64,000 bases of DNA, taken from NCBI RefSeq assembly GCF_015351075.1, contig NZ_JADKRS010000004.1:285061-349060 (forward strand), in the 5' to 3' direction. The notes below the pieces were generated by a model. It saw only the letters and a list, made by a program, of their open reading frames with translations, was not told where the DNA came from and did no database searches. Below are positions 46,773-61,704 of this stretch, piece by piece. Both the position numbers and the translations under genes were made by a program. This stretch comes from Clavibacter sp. VKM Ac-2873. Its GTDB lineage: Bacteria; Actinomycetota; Actinomycetes; Actinomycetales; Microbacteriaceae. Numbering within the stretch: position 1 is the stretch's first letter; each line of letters begins with the position of its first letter.

Positions 46773-46779
46773 TCCCACC

Positions 46780-46813
46780 GGGTCCCGCGTGCGCCGACGC
46801 GCGCGCGGGACCC
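46780..46813 (+). other. Hairpin between gluB and gluC
   Basis: GGGTCCCGCG (46780-46789) pairs with CGCGGGACCC (46804-46813). Hairpins after binding-protein genes often keep their mRNA in excess over the permease part; that role is inferred. Confidence 0.5.
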
Positions 46814-46889
46814 TCCCTCGTCCGGGCACGAAGAGCCCGGATCCGACCATCGCCCGGCCGCGCCGGGCGCCGACCATAGGAGGTGCGCC

Positions 46890-47537
46890 GTGGATGTGAT
46901 CCTCGACAATCTCGACGTGTTCCTGCGGGGGTTCGGCGGCACGCTGCGCCTCCTCGGCCTCACCGTGCTGTTCGCCCTCCCGCTGGGGATCGTGATCGCC
47001 GCGATGAGGATCTCGCCGGTGGCGAGCCTGCGCGCCACCTCCACGGTCTACGTCGAGCTGCTGCGGAACACCCCGCTGCTGCTCGTCTTCACCTTCTTCA
47101 GCGTCGTGATCACGTCGATCTCGGGCGCGCTGCCGTTCATGACGGCCGCGGTGCTCGCGCTCACGCTCTACACGGCGCCGTTCTTCGCCGAGGCGATCCG
47201 CTCCGGCATCAACAGCGTGCCGGTCGGCCAGGCCGAGGCCGCGCGCAGCATCGGGCTGACGTTCTCGCAGACGCTCGGGTCGGTCATCCTGCCCCAGGCC
47301 GTCCGCACGGTCATCCCGCCGCTGATCAACGTGGTCATCGCGCTGACCAAGAACACCTCGATCGCGGGCGCGTACTTCATCTACGAGCTGTTCAACGTGG
47401 GTCGCGACGTCGCGAACGCCAACGGGAACGCGGTCGTCTGGGTGTTCGTCGGCGTCGCGTTCTTCTACCTCATCATCACGGTCCCGCTCGGCCAGCTGGC
47501 GGACCACCTCGAGAAGCGAGTGGCGGTCTCCCGATGA
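46890..47537 (+). CDS. gluC: Glutamate ABC transporter permease, first subunit
   Basis: 215 residues, about five membrane helices. The EAA coupling loop is seen as GQAEAARSIGLTFSQTLGSVILPQAVRTVIPPLIN, and VELLRNTPLLLVFTFF is the typical PAAT helix. GTG 46890 follows TAGGAGGTG. Its stop overlaps the gluD start (ATGA), so both half-channel subunits are made together. Confidence 0.92.
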   Translation: MDVILDNLDVFLRGFGGTLRLLGLTVLFALPLGIVIAAMRISPVASLRATSTVYVELLRNTPLLLVFTFFSVVITSISGALPFMTAAVLALTLYTAPFFAEAIRSGINSVPVGQAEAARSIGLTFSQTLGSVILPQAVRTVIPPLINVVIALTKNTSIAGAYFIYELFNVGRDVANANGNAVVWVFVGVAFFYLIITVPLGQLADHLEKRVAVSR

Positions 47538-48358
47538 GCCAGGTCCTCTACGACGTGCCCGGCCCGAAGGCCCGCCGTCGATCCCGCATCCTCTCCGTCG
47601 TCACGGGCGTCGTTGTCGTGGCCGTGCTCGCCTTCGCCGCGGTCAAGCTCCAGGAGGCTGGGCAGTTCAGCGCCGAGCGCTGGCTCGTGCTCAACGACCC
47701 GCTCGTGTGGGGCCTGCTCCTCAGCGGCCTGTGGGTGGTGCTGCAGTCGGCTGCCGTGGCCGCCGTCCTCGCGGTCCTCCTCGGCATGGTGCTGGCGCTC
47801 CTCCGGATGAGCGAGCACCGGGTCATCCGCTATGCCGTCACCGTCGTGCTCGAGTTCCTCCGCGGGATGCCCGTGCTGCTGATGATGCTGTTCATCTACC
47901 TGATCTTCCCGATCGGCCCGTACTGGTCGGTCGTCACCGCGCTCGCGCTCTACAACGGCGCGATCATCGGCGAGGCGCTGCGCTCGGGGATCCTCGGCCT
48001 CCCGCGCGGACAGCGCGAGGCCGGTCTCGCGATCGGCCTGCGCCCGCTGCAGAACCGGCTGCTCGTGGAGTTCCCGCAGGCGTTCCGCACGATGCTGCCG
48101 ATCATCGTCGCCCAGCTCGTGGTGCTCATCAAGGACACCGCGCTCGGCACGATCGTCAGCCTCGTCGGCCTCACCAAGCAGGGCGAGCTGATCCTCGAGG
48201 CCACGAGCCGCGCCAACTCGCTGCCGATCTTCGTGGTGATGGTGGGCATGTACCTCGTGCTCAACCTCACCGTGTCGACCGTCGCGCGGCGCCTCGCCCG
48301 GAAGCGCGGACCGCGCGTGGCGAAGACCGTCGCAGCGGGGACCTCGCAGGGCGCGTAG
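47534..48358 (+). CDS. gluD: Glutamate ABC transporter permease, second subunit
   Basis: 274 residues. An N-terminal basic stretch and a first helix (about 20-40) precede the PAAT permease domain: VVLEFLRGMPVLLMMLFIYL and EAA loop GQREAGLAIGLRPLQNRLLVEFPQAFRTMLPIIVAQ, then LIKDTALGTIVSLVGL. The C-terminus is basic. Last gene of the operon; 62 nt separate it from pheS, which has its own promoter. Confidence 0.92.
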   Translation: MSQVLYDVPGPKARRRSRILSVVTGVVVVAVLAFAAVKLQEAGQFSAERWLVLNDPLVWGLLLSGLWVVLQSAAVAAVLAVLLGMVLALLRMSEHRVIRYAVTVVLEFLRGMPVLLMMLFIYLIFPIGPYWSVVTALALYNGAIIGEALRSGILGLPRGQREAGLAIGLRPLQNRLLVEFPQAFRTMLPIIVAQLVVLIKDTALGTIVSLVGLTKQGELILEATSRANSLPIFVVMVGMYLVLNLTVSTVARRLARKRGPRVAKTVAAGTSQGA

Positions 48359-48406
48359 GCGCGTCCCGGAGCCCGGTCGCGGGCCGGGAGCGCCGCCCCC
48401 GATCGG

Positions 48407-48412
48407 TAGACT
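48407..48412 (+). promoter_or_regulatory. -10 (TAGACT) for leaderless pheS mRNA
   Basis: TAGACT ends 8 nt before ATG 48421. No T-box or leader-peptide region fits in the 62-bp gap. Confidence 0.55.
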
Positions 48413-48420
48413 CGGGCCTC

Positions 48421-49458
48421 ATGTCCGAACCCCAGATCTCCGAGGAGACCGTCGGCGCCGCCGTGGAGCAGGCGATGGCCGCGCTCGCCGCGACCACCGG
48501 CTCCGCGTCGCTCGCCGAGGCGCGCTCCGCCCACATCGGCGAGGCCTCGCCGCTCGCCCGGCTGAACGGATCGCTCCGCTCGCTGCCGCCCGAACAGCGC
48601 AAGGACGCCGGCAAGCTCGTCGGCCAGTCGCGCGCCCGCGTCACGCAGGCGTTCCAGGCGCGCGAGGCGGAGATCCAGGAGCAGGAGGCCGCCGAGCGGC
48701 TCGTCGCCGAGGCCGTCGACGTCACCGCGCTGCCGAGCCGCTGGCGCGCCGGCGCCCGCCACCCGCTCACCATGCTCGAGGAGCGCATCGCCGACATCTT
48801 CGTCGGGATGGGCTGGCAGGTGAACGAGGGCCCCGAGCTCGAGAGCGAGTGGTTCAACTTCGACGCGCTCAACTTCCCGCCCGACCACCCGGCGCGCGCG
48901 ATGCAGGACTCCTTCTACGTGGATCCGACCGACGCCCACCTGGTGCTGCGCACGCACACGTCGCCCGTGCAGATCCGCACGCTGCTCGCGGACGAGCTGC
49001 CCGTGTACACGATCGCCCAGGGCCGCACGTTCCGCAGCGACGAGCTCGACGCCACGCACACGCCCGCGTTCCGCCAGGTCGAGGGGATCGCGATCGACCG
49101 CGGCCTCACCATGGCGCACCTGCGCGGCACGCTCGAGCACTTCGCGCGCTCGATGTTCGGCGAGGACGCCCGCATCCGCCTGCGCCCCAACTACTTCCCC
49201 TTCACCGAGCCGAGCGCCGAGATGGACGTCTGGCACCCGGCCGCCGCGGGCGGACCCCGCTGGATCGAGTGGGGCGGCTGCGGCATGGTGAACCCGAACG
49301 TGCTGCGCTCCGCGGGCATCGACCCCGACGAGTACCAGGGCTTCGCGTTCGGCATGGGCACCGAGCGCACCCTCATGTTCCGCAACGACCTCTCCGACAT
49401 GCGCGACATCGTCGAGGGCGACATCCGATTCGGCGCGCAGTTCGGGATGGTGGTGTAG
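48421..49458 (+). CDS. pheS: Phenylalanine--tRNA ligase alpha subunit
   Basis: 345 residues. An N-terminal coiled coil (SLRSLPPEQRKDAGKLVGQSRARVTQAFQAREAEIQEQEAAERL) contacts tRNA; class II motifs are GWQVNEGPELESEWFNFDALNFPPDHPARAMQDSFYV (motif 1 region), GRTFRSDELDATHTPAFRQVEG (motif 2) and GFAFGMGTERTLMFRN (motif 3). Works as an alpha2-beta2 complex with PheT, whose gene starts 2 nt after this stop. Confidence 0.97.
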   Translation: MSEPQISEETVGAAVEQAMAALAATTGSASLAEARSAHIGEASPLARLNGSLRSLPPEQRKDAGKLVGQSRARVTQAFQAREAEIQEQEAAERLVAEAVDVTALPSRWRAGARHPLTMLEERIADIFVGMGWQVNEGPELESEWFNFDALNFPPDHPARAMQDSFYVDPTDAHLVLRTHTSPVQIRTLLADELPVYTIAQGRTFRSDELDATHTPAFRQVEGIAIDRGLTMAHLRGTLEHFARSMFGEDARIRLRPNYFPFTEPSAEMDVWHPAAAGGPRWIEWGGCGMVNPNVLRSAGIDPDEYQGFAFGMGTERTLMFRNDLSDMRDIVEGDIRFGAQFGMVV

Positions 49459-49460
49459 TC

Positions 49461-52004
49461 GTGAGGATCCCGATCAGCTGGCTCGGCGAGCACGTCGAGC
49501 TCCCCGCGGGCGTGAGCCCCGAGGACGTCCACGCCTCCCTCGTGAAGGTGGGCCTCGAGGAGGAGGACGTGCACGCGTTCGCGATCTCCGGCCCCGTCGT
49601 CGTCGGGCAGGTGCTCGAGGCGAGCCCCGAGCCGCAGACCAACGGCAAGACCATCAACTGGTGCTCCGTCCGCGTCGCGCCCGAGGGCGCCACGGCGGCC
49701 GACGGCGGCGAGGACGTGCGCGGCATCGTCTGCGGAGCGCACAACTTCCGCGTCGGCGACAAGGTCGTGGTGAGCCTGCCCGGCGCGGTGCTCCCCGGCC
49801 CGTTCCCCATCAGCGCGCGGAAGACCTACGGGCACGTGTCCGACGGCATGATCGCGTCGTCGCGGGAGCTCGGCCTCGGGGAGGAGCACGACGGGATCCT
49901 CGTCCTCTCCTCGCTCGGCCTCGACCCGGAGGTCGGCACGGACGCGCTCGCGCTCCTGCACCTCGACGACCGCGCGGTGGAGGTGAACGTCACGCCCGAC
50001 CGCGGCTACGCGTTCTCCATCCGCGGCATCGCCCGGGAGTACGCGCACGCCACGGGCGCCGCGTTCACCGACCCCGCCGACGCGCTCGCGCTGCTCGCGG
50101 CCGACGCGCCCGTCCAGGGCGTGGACGTGCGCGTCGACGACGCCGCCCCGATCCGCGGCCGTGTCGGCGCGGACGTGTTCGTCACGCGCGTGGTCTCCGG
50201 CCTCGACGTGTCCCGTCCGACGCCGCCGTGGATGGTGTCCCGGCTCACCCTCGCGGGCGTCCGGTCGATCTCGCTCGTGGTCGACATCACCAACCACGTC
50301 ATGCTCGAGCTCGGTCAGCCGCTGCACGCGTACGACCTCGACCGGCTGCAGGGCGGCATCGTCGTCCGCCGCGCGGCCGATGGGGAGACGCTCGTCACGC
50401 TCGACGGGCGCGAGCGCGCGCTCCACGTCGAGGACCTCGTCATCGCCGACGGCTCGGGCCCGGTCGGGCTCGCGGGCGTGATGGGCGGCGCGGCCACCGA
50501 GATCGGCGCCGGCACGAGCCGCGTGCTGATCGAGGCGGCGGGCTTCGACCCCGTGTCGATCGCGCGCACCGCCCGTCGGCACAAGCTGCCGAGCGAGGCG
50601 TCCAAGCGCTTCGAGCGGGGCGTGGATCCCCGCATCGCCCCCGCCGCCGCGGCGCGCGCCGTGCAGCTCCTCGAGGAGCTCGCCGGCGGCCACGCGAAGG
50701 GCATCGGCTCCGTCCTCGACACGACGGCGCCGCGCGAGGCGATCGAGCTGCCCCGGGGCTACCCGGCGTCGCTCGTGGGCGTCGACTACACGGCGGACGA
50801 GGTGCGCCACGCGCTCGTCGACGTGGGCTGCGCGCTCGAGGAGCGCGACGGCCTGCTCGTCGTCACGCCGCCGACGTGGCGCCCGGACCTGCGCCACCGC
50901 GCCGACCTCGTGGAGGAGGTCGCGCGCATCGTCGGCTACGACCGGATCCCGGCCGTGCTGCCCGTCGCGCCTCCCGGCCGCGGGCTGACCGCCGCCCAGC
51001 GCCTCCGTCGGCAGGCTTCGATCGCGCTCGCCGCGGGCGGGCTCACCGAGGTCATGGGATCGCCGTTCGCCTCCGAGGCGCAGAACGCGCGCTTCGGCGC
51101 GGCCGACCGCGACGACGCCCCCGCGGTGCGCCTCGCGAACCCGCTCGACGTCGCGTTCCCGTACCTCCGCCGCTCGCTGCTGCCGGGGCTCATCGACATC
51201 GCCCGCCGCAACCTGTCGCGCGGATCCACGGACCTGGCGGTCTTCGAGACCGGCACCGTGTTCCTGCCCCGCGCGGGCGTCGCGTACGGCTCTCCCGAGA
51301 TGCCGCCCGGCGCCGCGCGCCCCGACCCGGACGCCCTGCAGGCGCTCGACGCGGGCATCCCACCGCAGCCGCGCCACGTCGGCGTGCTGATCCTCGGCGA
51401 CGCCGTGCCGAAGCAGCCGGGCACCCCGGCGCAGCGCGCGGGACTCGTCGACGCGCTCGACGCCGTCCGGCAGCTCGCGCACGCGGTGGGCGTGGAGATC
51501 CGCTTCGAGCAGGGTGCCCACATCGCGATGCACCCGGGACGCACGGCAGCGGTCGAGGCCGTGACCGCGGACGGTCCCGTGATCGTGGGCTTCGCCGGCG
51601 AGCTGCTGCCCGCGCTCGCCGCCGAGCTCGACCTGCCCGAGCGCGTGGCGCTCGCCGAGGTCGACCTCGACCGGCTCGTGGAGCTCGCGGGCGGCGCGGT
51701 CGAGGTGCGCACGCTCACCTCGATGCCCGTCGCCACGCAGGACCTCAGCCTCGTGGTGCCGCTCGAGGTGCCGGCGGGTCAGCTCCTCCGCACGGTGATC
51801 GAGGGGGCCGGCGAGCTGCTCGAGTCCGCTCGGCTGGTGGACGACTACCGCGGTCCCGGCGTCGCGGACGGCACCCGCTCGCTCACGTTCGCGCTCCGCT
51901 TCCGCGCGCCCGACCGCACGCTGACCGCGGCCGAGGCGAGCGAGGCGCGCGACGGATCCGTGCGGCTGGCCGCCGAGCGCTTCGGCGCGGCGCTCCGGGA
52001 GTAG
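49461..52004 (+). CDS. pheT: Phenylalanine--tRNA ligase beta subunit
   Basis: 847 residues. MRIPISWLGEHVEL start; tRNA-binding EMAP-like domain (about 40-160: VVGQVLEASPEPQTNGKTINWCSV); B3/B4 editing domain (FVTRVVSGLDVSRPTPPWMVSRLTLAGVRSISLVVDITNHVMLELGQPLHAYDLDRL); B5; catalytic-like core (VMGSPFASEAQNARFG, NPLDVAFPYLRRSLLPGL); and C-terminal anticodon-like domain (LTSMPVATQDLSLVVPLEVP). GTG 49461 is the only start that gives the standard N-terminus. Confidence 0.97.
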   Translation: MRIPISWLGEHVELPAGVSPEDVHASLVKVGLEEEDVHAFAISGPVVVGQVLEASPEPQTNGKTINWCSVRVAPEGATAADGGEDVRGIVCGAHNFRVGDKVVVSLPGAVLPGPFPISARKTYGHVSDGMIASSRELGLGEEHDGILVLSSLGLDPEVGTDALALLHLDDRAVEVNVTPDRGYAFSIRGIAREYAHATGAAFTDPADALALLAADAPVQGVDVRVDDAAPIRGRVGADVFVTRVVSGLDVSRPTPPWMVSRLTLAGVRSISLVVDITNHVMLELGQPLHAYDLDRLQGGIVVRRAADGETLVTLDGRERALHVEDLVIADGSGPVGLAGVMGGAATEIGAGTSRVLIEAAGFDPVSIARTARRHKLPSEASKRFERGVDPRIAPAAAARAVQLLEELAGGHAKGIGSVLDTTAPREAIELPRGYPASLVGVDYTADEVRHALVDVGCALEERDGLLVVTPPTWRPDLRHRADLVEEVARIVGYDRIPAVLPVAPPGRGLTAAQRLRRQASIALAAGGLTEVMGSPFASEAQNARFGAADRDDAPAVRLANPLDVAFPYLRRSLLPGLIDIARRNLSRGSTDLAVFETGTVFLPRAGVAYGSPEMPPGAARPDPDALQALDAGIPPQPRHVGVLILGDAVPKQPGTPAQRAGLVDALDAVRQLAHAVGVEIRFEQGAHIAMHPGRTAAVEAVTADGPVIVGFAGELLPALAAELDLPERVALAEVDLDRLVELAGGAVEVRTLTSMPVATQDLSLVVPLEVPAGQLLRTVIEGAGELLESARLVDDYRGPGVADGTRSLTFALRFRAPDRTLTAAEASEARDGSVRLAAERFGAALRE

Positions 52005-52040
52005 GCACCGCCGCGGCGGTCGCGGCACGGCCATCCGCGT

Positions 52041-52071
52041 GGGCGGGCTCCTCCCCAGGGAGGGCCCGCCC
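52041..52071 (+). terminator. Hairpin terminator after pheT
   Basis: GGGCGGGC (52041-52048) pairs with GCCCGCCC (52064-52071), with an inner CTCC/GGAG extension. Confidence 0.65.
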
Positions 52072-52122
52072 GCGCGTGCGTCTGCGGGTGCCCGCCCGGC
52101 GGGACCCCTCCGGCACCGGCAC

Positions 52123-52128
52123 TAGATT
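52123..52128 (+). promoter_or_regulatory. -10 (TAGATT) for leaderless argCJBD mRNA
   Basis: TAGATT ends 6 nt before ATG 52135. The A/T-rich stretch TTGATGCATGTCATT around it (52128-52142) could hold an ArgR site, but the likeness to ARG boxes is weak. Confidence 0.5.
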
Positions 52129-52131
52129 TGA

Positions 52132-54334
<2,203 letters not shown>

Positions 54335-54335
<1 letters not shown>

Positions 54336-55270
54336 TGGGCGGCGCAGACGGGACGGACGTGACCGCCATCACGCAGGACGCCGCCGAGCGCGACCAGGCG
54401 CAGGCCGAGTCGAAGGCCGCGACGCTCATCGAGTCGCTGTCGTGGCTGCAGCGCTTCCACGACCGCATCGTGGTCGTGAAGTTCGGCGGCAACGCCATGG
54501 TCGACGAGGACCTCACGCGCACCTTCGCGGAGGACGTCGTCTACCTCCGCTACGCGGGGCTGCGTCCCGTCGTCGTGCACGGCGGGGGGCCGCAGATCAG
54601 CGCGATGCTCACGCGCCTCGGCATCGAGAGCGAGTTCCGCGGGGGATACCGCGTCACCACGCCCGAGGTGCTCGAGGTCGTCCGCATGGTGCTCACCGGG
54701 CAGGTCAGCCGCGACGTCGTGCGCGGCATCAACGCGCACGGCCCGCTCGCTGCCGCCGTCTCGGGCGAGGACGCGGGGCTCTTCACGGGCCGCCGCCGTG
54801 GCGCGGTCGTCGACGGCGTCGAGGTCGACCTCGGCCTCGTGGGCGACGTCGTCTCCGTCGACCCCACGGCCGTGCTCGCGCAGCTCGACGCCGGCCGCAT
54901 CCCCGTCGTCTCGTCCATCGCGCCCGACGAGTCCGACCCGGCCGTGTCGCTCAACGTCAACGCCGACGCCGCGGCCGCCGCGCTCGCCGTGGCCCTCGGC
55001 GCCGAGAAGCTCGTGATCCTCACCGACGTCGCCGGCCTCTACCGCGACTGGCCCGACCGCGGATCCCTCGTCTCCGACATCCGCGCGGATGAGCTCCGCG
55101 CCCTGCTGCCCTCGCTCGAGTCGGGCATGATCCCCAAGATGGCGGCATGCCTCGAGGCCGTCGACGGGGGAGTGCCCAAGGCCGCGATCATCGACGGCCG
55201 CATCCCGCACTCGATGCTCCTCGAGATCTTCACCACGAACGGAATCGGAACGGAGGTCGTGCCCGCATGA
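54335..55270 (+). CDS. argB: Acetylglutamate kinase
   Basis: 311 residues. Phosphate loops VVKFGGNAM and [42 protein letters not shown] for the nucleotide site, and [45 protein letters not shown] at the C-terminus. The extended N-terminal helix ([22 protein letters not shown]) is typical of arginine-feedback-inhibited hexameric enzymes. Overlaps argJ by one base and argD by four. Confidence 0.97.
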
Positions 55271-56484
55271 CCACGACCCAGCCAGAGCGCCGCACCACCC
55301 AGACCGAGAGCGAGTGGTCCGACCGGTTCCAGGCCGCCATGATGCGCTCCTCCCCGCCGCCGCTCGCCATGCTCGTGCGCGGCGAGGGCTGCCGCGTGTG
55401 GGACTCGACGGGCCGCGAGTACCTCGACTTCCTCGCCGGCATCGCCGTCAACTCGCTCGGGCACGCGCACCCGGCGCTGATCCGCGCCGTCACCGAGCAG
55501 GTGTCCACGCTCGCGCACGTGTCCAACTACTTCGCCACGCCGCCGCAGATCGCGCTCGCCGAGCGCCTCCGCCGCATCACGGGCGCGGGCGACACGGGCC
55601 GCGTCTACTTCGGCAACTCGGGCGCGGAGGCGAACGAGGCCGCGTTCAAGCTCGCGCGCCGCAACGGATCCGACCGGCGCACGCGCGTCATCACGCTGCA
55701 GGGCTCGTTCCACGGCCGCACGATGGGCGCGCTCGCGCTCACCGGGCAGCCCGCGCTGCAGGCGCCGTTCCTGCCGCTGCCCGGCGGCGTCGAGCACATC
55801 GCGCCGACGCTCGAGGCGCTCGAGGCGGCGATCGACGACACCGTCCAGGCGCTCATCCTGGAGCCGATCCAGGGCGAGGCCGGCGTGGTCGACCTGCCCG
55901 CCGGCTTCCTCCGCCGCGCCCGCGAGCTCACGCGCGAGCACGGCGCGCTGCTCATCCTGGACGAGATCCAGACCGGCGTCGGCCGCACCGGGCGCTGGTT
56001 CGCCTACGAGCACGAGGGCGTGCGGCCCGACGCGGTCACGATCGCCAAGGGCATCGCGGGCGGCGTCCCCATCGGCGCGCTCGTCGCGTTCGACGCCGCG
56101 GCCGACCTCCTGCAGAAGGGCCAGCACGGATCCACCTTCGGCGGCAACCCGCTGGCCACCGCGGCCGGGGACGCGGTCCTCGCCGAGATCGAGGAGGCCG
56201 GGCTCGTCGAGAACGCCGCGCGACGCGGGGAGGAGATCCGCGCCGCCATCACGGGCCTCGACTCCCCGCTCGTCGCCGAGGTGCGCGGGCGCGGCCTCCT
56301 CATCGGCGTCGGCCTCCACCACGAGGACGGCGGGCGGATCGCCGCCGCCGCGCTCGGCGAGGGCCTCATCATCAACGCGCCGAACGCGCGGAGCCTCCGC
56401 ATCGCGCCGCCGCTCATCGTGGGCGACGCCGAGGTGCGGGACTTCCGCGAGCGGTTCGGCCGCGCCCTGGCGCACCTGCGCTGA
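55267..56484 (+). CDS. argD: Acetylornithine aminotransferase
   Basis: 405 residues; class III PLP aminotransferase. [44 protein letters not shown] and the PLP Lys in [31 protein letters not shown] is the dimer loop. Ends with [12 protein letters not shown]. Last gene of the argCJBD overlap chain; a strong hairpin follows before argF. Confidence 0.96.
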   Translation: MTTTQPERRTTQTESEWSDRFQAAMMRSSPPPLAMLVRGEGCRVWDSTGREYLDFLAGIAVNSLGHAHPALIRAVTEQVSTLAHVSNYFATPPQIALAERLRRITGAGDTGRVYFGNSGAEANEAAFKLARRNGSDRRTRVITLQGSFHGRTMGALALTGQPALQAPFLPLPGGVEHIAPTLEALEAAIDDTVQALILEPIQGEAGVVDLPAGFLRRARELTREHGALLILDEIQTGVGRTGRWFAYEHEGVRPDAVTIAKGIAGGVPIGALVAFDAAADLLQKGQHGSTFGGNPLATAAGDAVLAEIEEAGLVENAARRGEEIRAAITGLDSPLVAEVRGRGLLIGVGLHHEDGGRIAAAALGEGLIINAPNARSLRIAPPLIVGDAEVRDFRERFGRALAHLR

Positions 56485-56539
56485 CCCGGGCGGGAGGCCG
56501 CCGGCGCGAGCGCCTGCGCCTCCCGCCGCACCCGCCGAC

Positions 56540-56563
56540 GGGCACCCCCGCGCGGGGGTGCCC
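56540..56563 (+). terminator. Hairpin terminator between argD and argF
   Basis: Perfect 10-bp stem GGGCACCCCC / GGGGGTGCCC with loop GCGC, 55 nt after argD. Confidence 0.75.
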
Positions 56564-56591
56564 GCGGACGGATCCGCCCCCGCACGTCCCC

Positions 56592-56597
56592 TAGGCT
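56592..56597 (+). promoter_or_regulatory. -10 (TAGGCT) for argF
   Basis: TAGGCT lies 37 nt before ATG 56635; RNA would start near 56604 with a leader of about 31 nt carrying GAGAGCGAGCGA. So argF, unlike argC, is not leaderless. Confidence 0.5.
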
Positions 56598-56604
56598 TGT
56601 CTGA

Positions 56605-57558
<954 letters not shown>

Positions 57559-57605
57559 CGCAGCCCCACACCCCGAGACACCTCAGCAACGAAACGGAGA
57601 ACGGC

Positions 57606-60464
<2,859 letters not shown>

Positions 60465-60471
60465 TCCCCGC

Positions 60472-61086
60472 GTGATCGACGCGGCCTTCTTCGCGCGCGA
60501 CGCGGTCGAGGTCGCGCCCGCGCTCCTCGGCGCGATCCTGTCGCGCGACTCCGACGAGGGCCGCGTCTCCGTGCGCCTGACCGAGGTGGAGGCGTACCGC
60601 GGGGTGGGCGAGGATCCCGGATCGCACGCCTTCCGCGGGAAGCGCGCGCGCAACGCCACGATGTTCGGCCCGCCCGCCCGCCTCTACGCGTACTTCACAT
60701 ACGGCATGCACACGTGCGCGAACATCGTCTGCGGTCCCGAGGGCGCGAGCGCCGGGGTCCTGCTGCGCGCCGGCGAGATCGTCGAGGGCGCCGACCTCGC
60801 GCGGCGCCGCCGGGGTGCCGCCGTCCGCGACCGCGACCTGGCGCGCGGCCCCGCGCGTCTCACCGTCGCGCTCGGCATCCCGCTGTCCGACGACGGCGCG
60901 CCGCTCGACGCGGCGCCGTACGCGCTCGTCCTGCCGGACGCGCCGCTCGCGCGGCCGGCATCGGGTCCGCGCGTGGGGGTGTCCGGTCCGGGCGGATCCG
61001 GGGAGCTCTTCCCGTGGCGCTTCTGGGTGCCGGGCGACCCCACCGTCTCGCCCTATCGCGCCCACGTGGCGCGCGTCCGGCGCTGA
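60472..61086 (+). CDS. mpg: DNA-3-methyladenine glycosylase (AAG/MPG family)
   Basis: 204 residues; removes alkylated and deaminated purines. [53 protein letters not shown] holds the catalytic Glu (EVEAY), the base-flipping Tyr region and the R-N-x-x-M-F motif. [21 protein letters not shown] and FRFWVPGD-like [13 protein letters not shown] follow. GTG 60472 gives the standard length. The mpg-tyrS neighbourhood is also seen in mycobacteria (Rv1688-Rv1689). Confidence 0.95.
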   Translation: MIDAAFFARDAVEVAPALLGAILSRDSDEGRVSVRLTEVEAYRGVGEDPGSHAFRGKRARNATMFGPPARLYAYFTYGMHTCANIVCGPEGASAGVLLRAGEIVEGADLARRRRGAAVRDRDLARGPARLTVALGIPLSDDGAPLDAAPYALVLPDAPLARPASGPRVGVSGPGGSGELFPWRFWVPGDPTVSPYRAHVARVRR

Positions 61087-61104
61087 GCGGTCGCGGCTCG
61101 CGGG

Positions 61105-61704
61105 CTAGCGGACGACGAGCACGACCGCCGCGCACGTCGCGGCCCACAGCCAGCTGACGAGCGTGCCGATGATGAAGCGCTCCCGCGCCTCCGCCGCTTC
61201 GCCGAGCTCGGAGAAGCGGCCGACGCCCTTGATGGCGATGACGACCGCCAGCGCCTCGGGGTAGCCCGCGAGGATGACGGCCACGACGGCCAGCCGTTCG
61301 AGCATGCCGATCGTGGCACCGCCCCGCAGCACCTCACGGGTCGGCCGACGCCGCGCGGCCGGCTCGTCCTCCTGCCCACGCGGCGCCACCAGGATCCCGC
61401 CGTACGCACCGGGCGGCACCGAGCCGCGCGTCGCGAGGGCGAGCACGACGGTGGACGCGGATCCGCCTCCCAGCACCGCGAGCACGACGGCGACGAGCCC
61501 GAGGTACCCGACGACCAGCGGGGACGCGACGCCGTCGAGCGCGAGCCCCAGCATCACCGCGGCGGCGAGAGCCGCGGCAGCCCCGGCGACCGTGCCCGCG
61601 CGCGGGGAGCGCACGGCCAGCAGGGCGAGCACGAGGGCCGCGGTGGTGAGCACGCAGAGGACGATCCAGGCCGCGACCTCCGCCGGGGTGCCCGCGGGGA
61701 TCAC
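61105..61704 (-). CDS. Membrane protein coupled to SatD, function unknown
   Basis: 199 residues. Helices near residues 5-30, 35-60 and 65-85, a basic Arg/Pro/Glu loop, then a conserved-looking end: GATIGMLERLAVVAVILAGYPEALAVVIAIKGVGRFSEL, ARERFIIGTLVSWLWAATCAAVVLVVR. From memory this I-G-x-L-E-R ... A-x-K ... R-F-x-E ... I-G-T-L-x-S pattern resembles the C-terminal part of DUF3307-type membrane proteins often found beside satD. GTG 61704 overlaps the satD stop by 4 nt. Confidence 0.65.
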   Translation of the reverse strand: MIPAGTPAEVAAWIVLCVLTTAALVLALLAVRSPRAGTVAGAAAALAAAVMLGLALDGVASPLVVGYLGLVAVVLAVLGGGSASTVVLALATRGSVPPGAYGGILVAPRGQEDEPAARRRPTREVLRGGATIGMLERLAVVAVILAGYPEALAVVIAIKGVGRFSELGEAAEARERFIIGTLVSWLWAATCAAVVLVVR

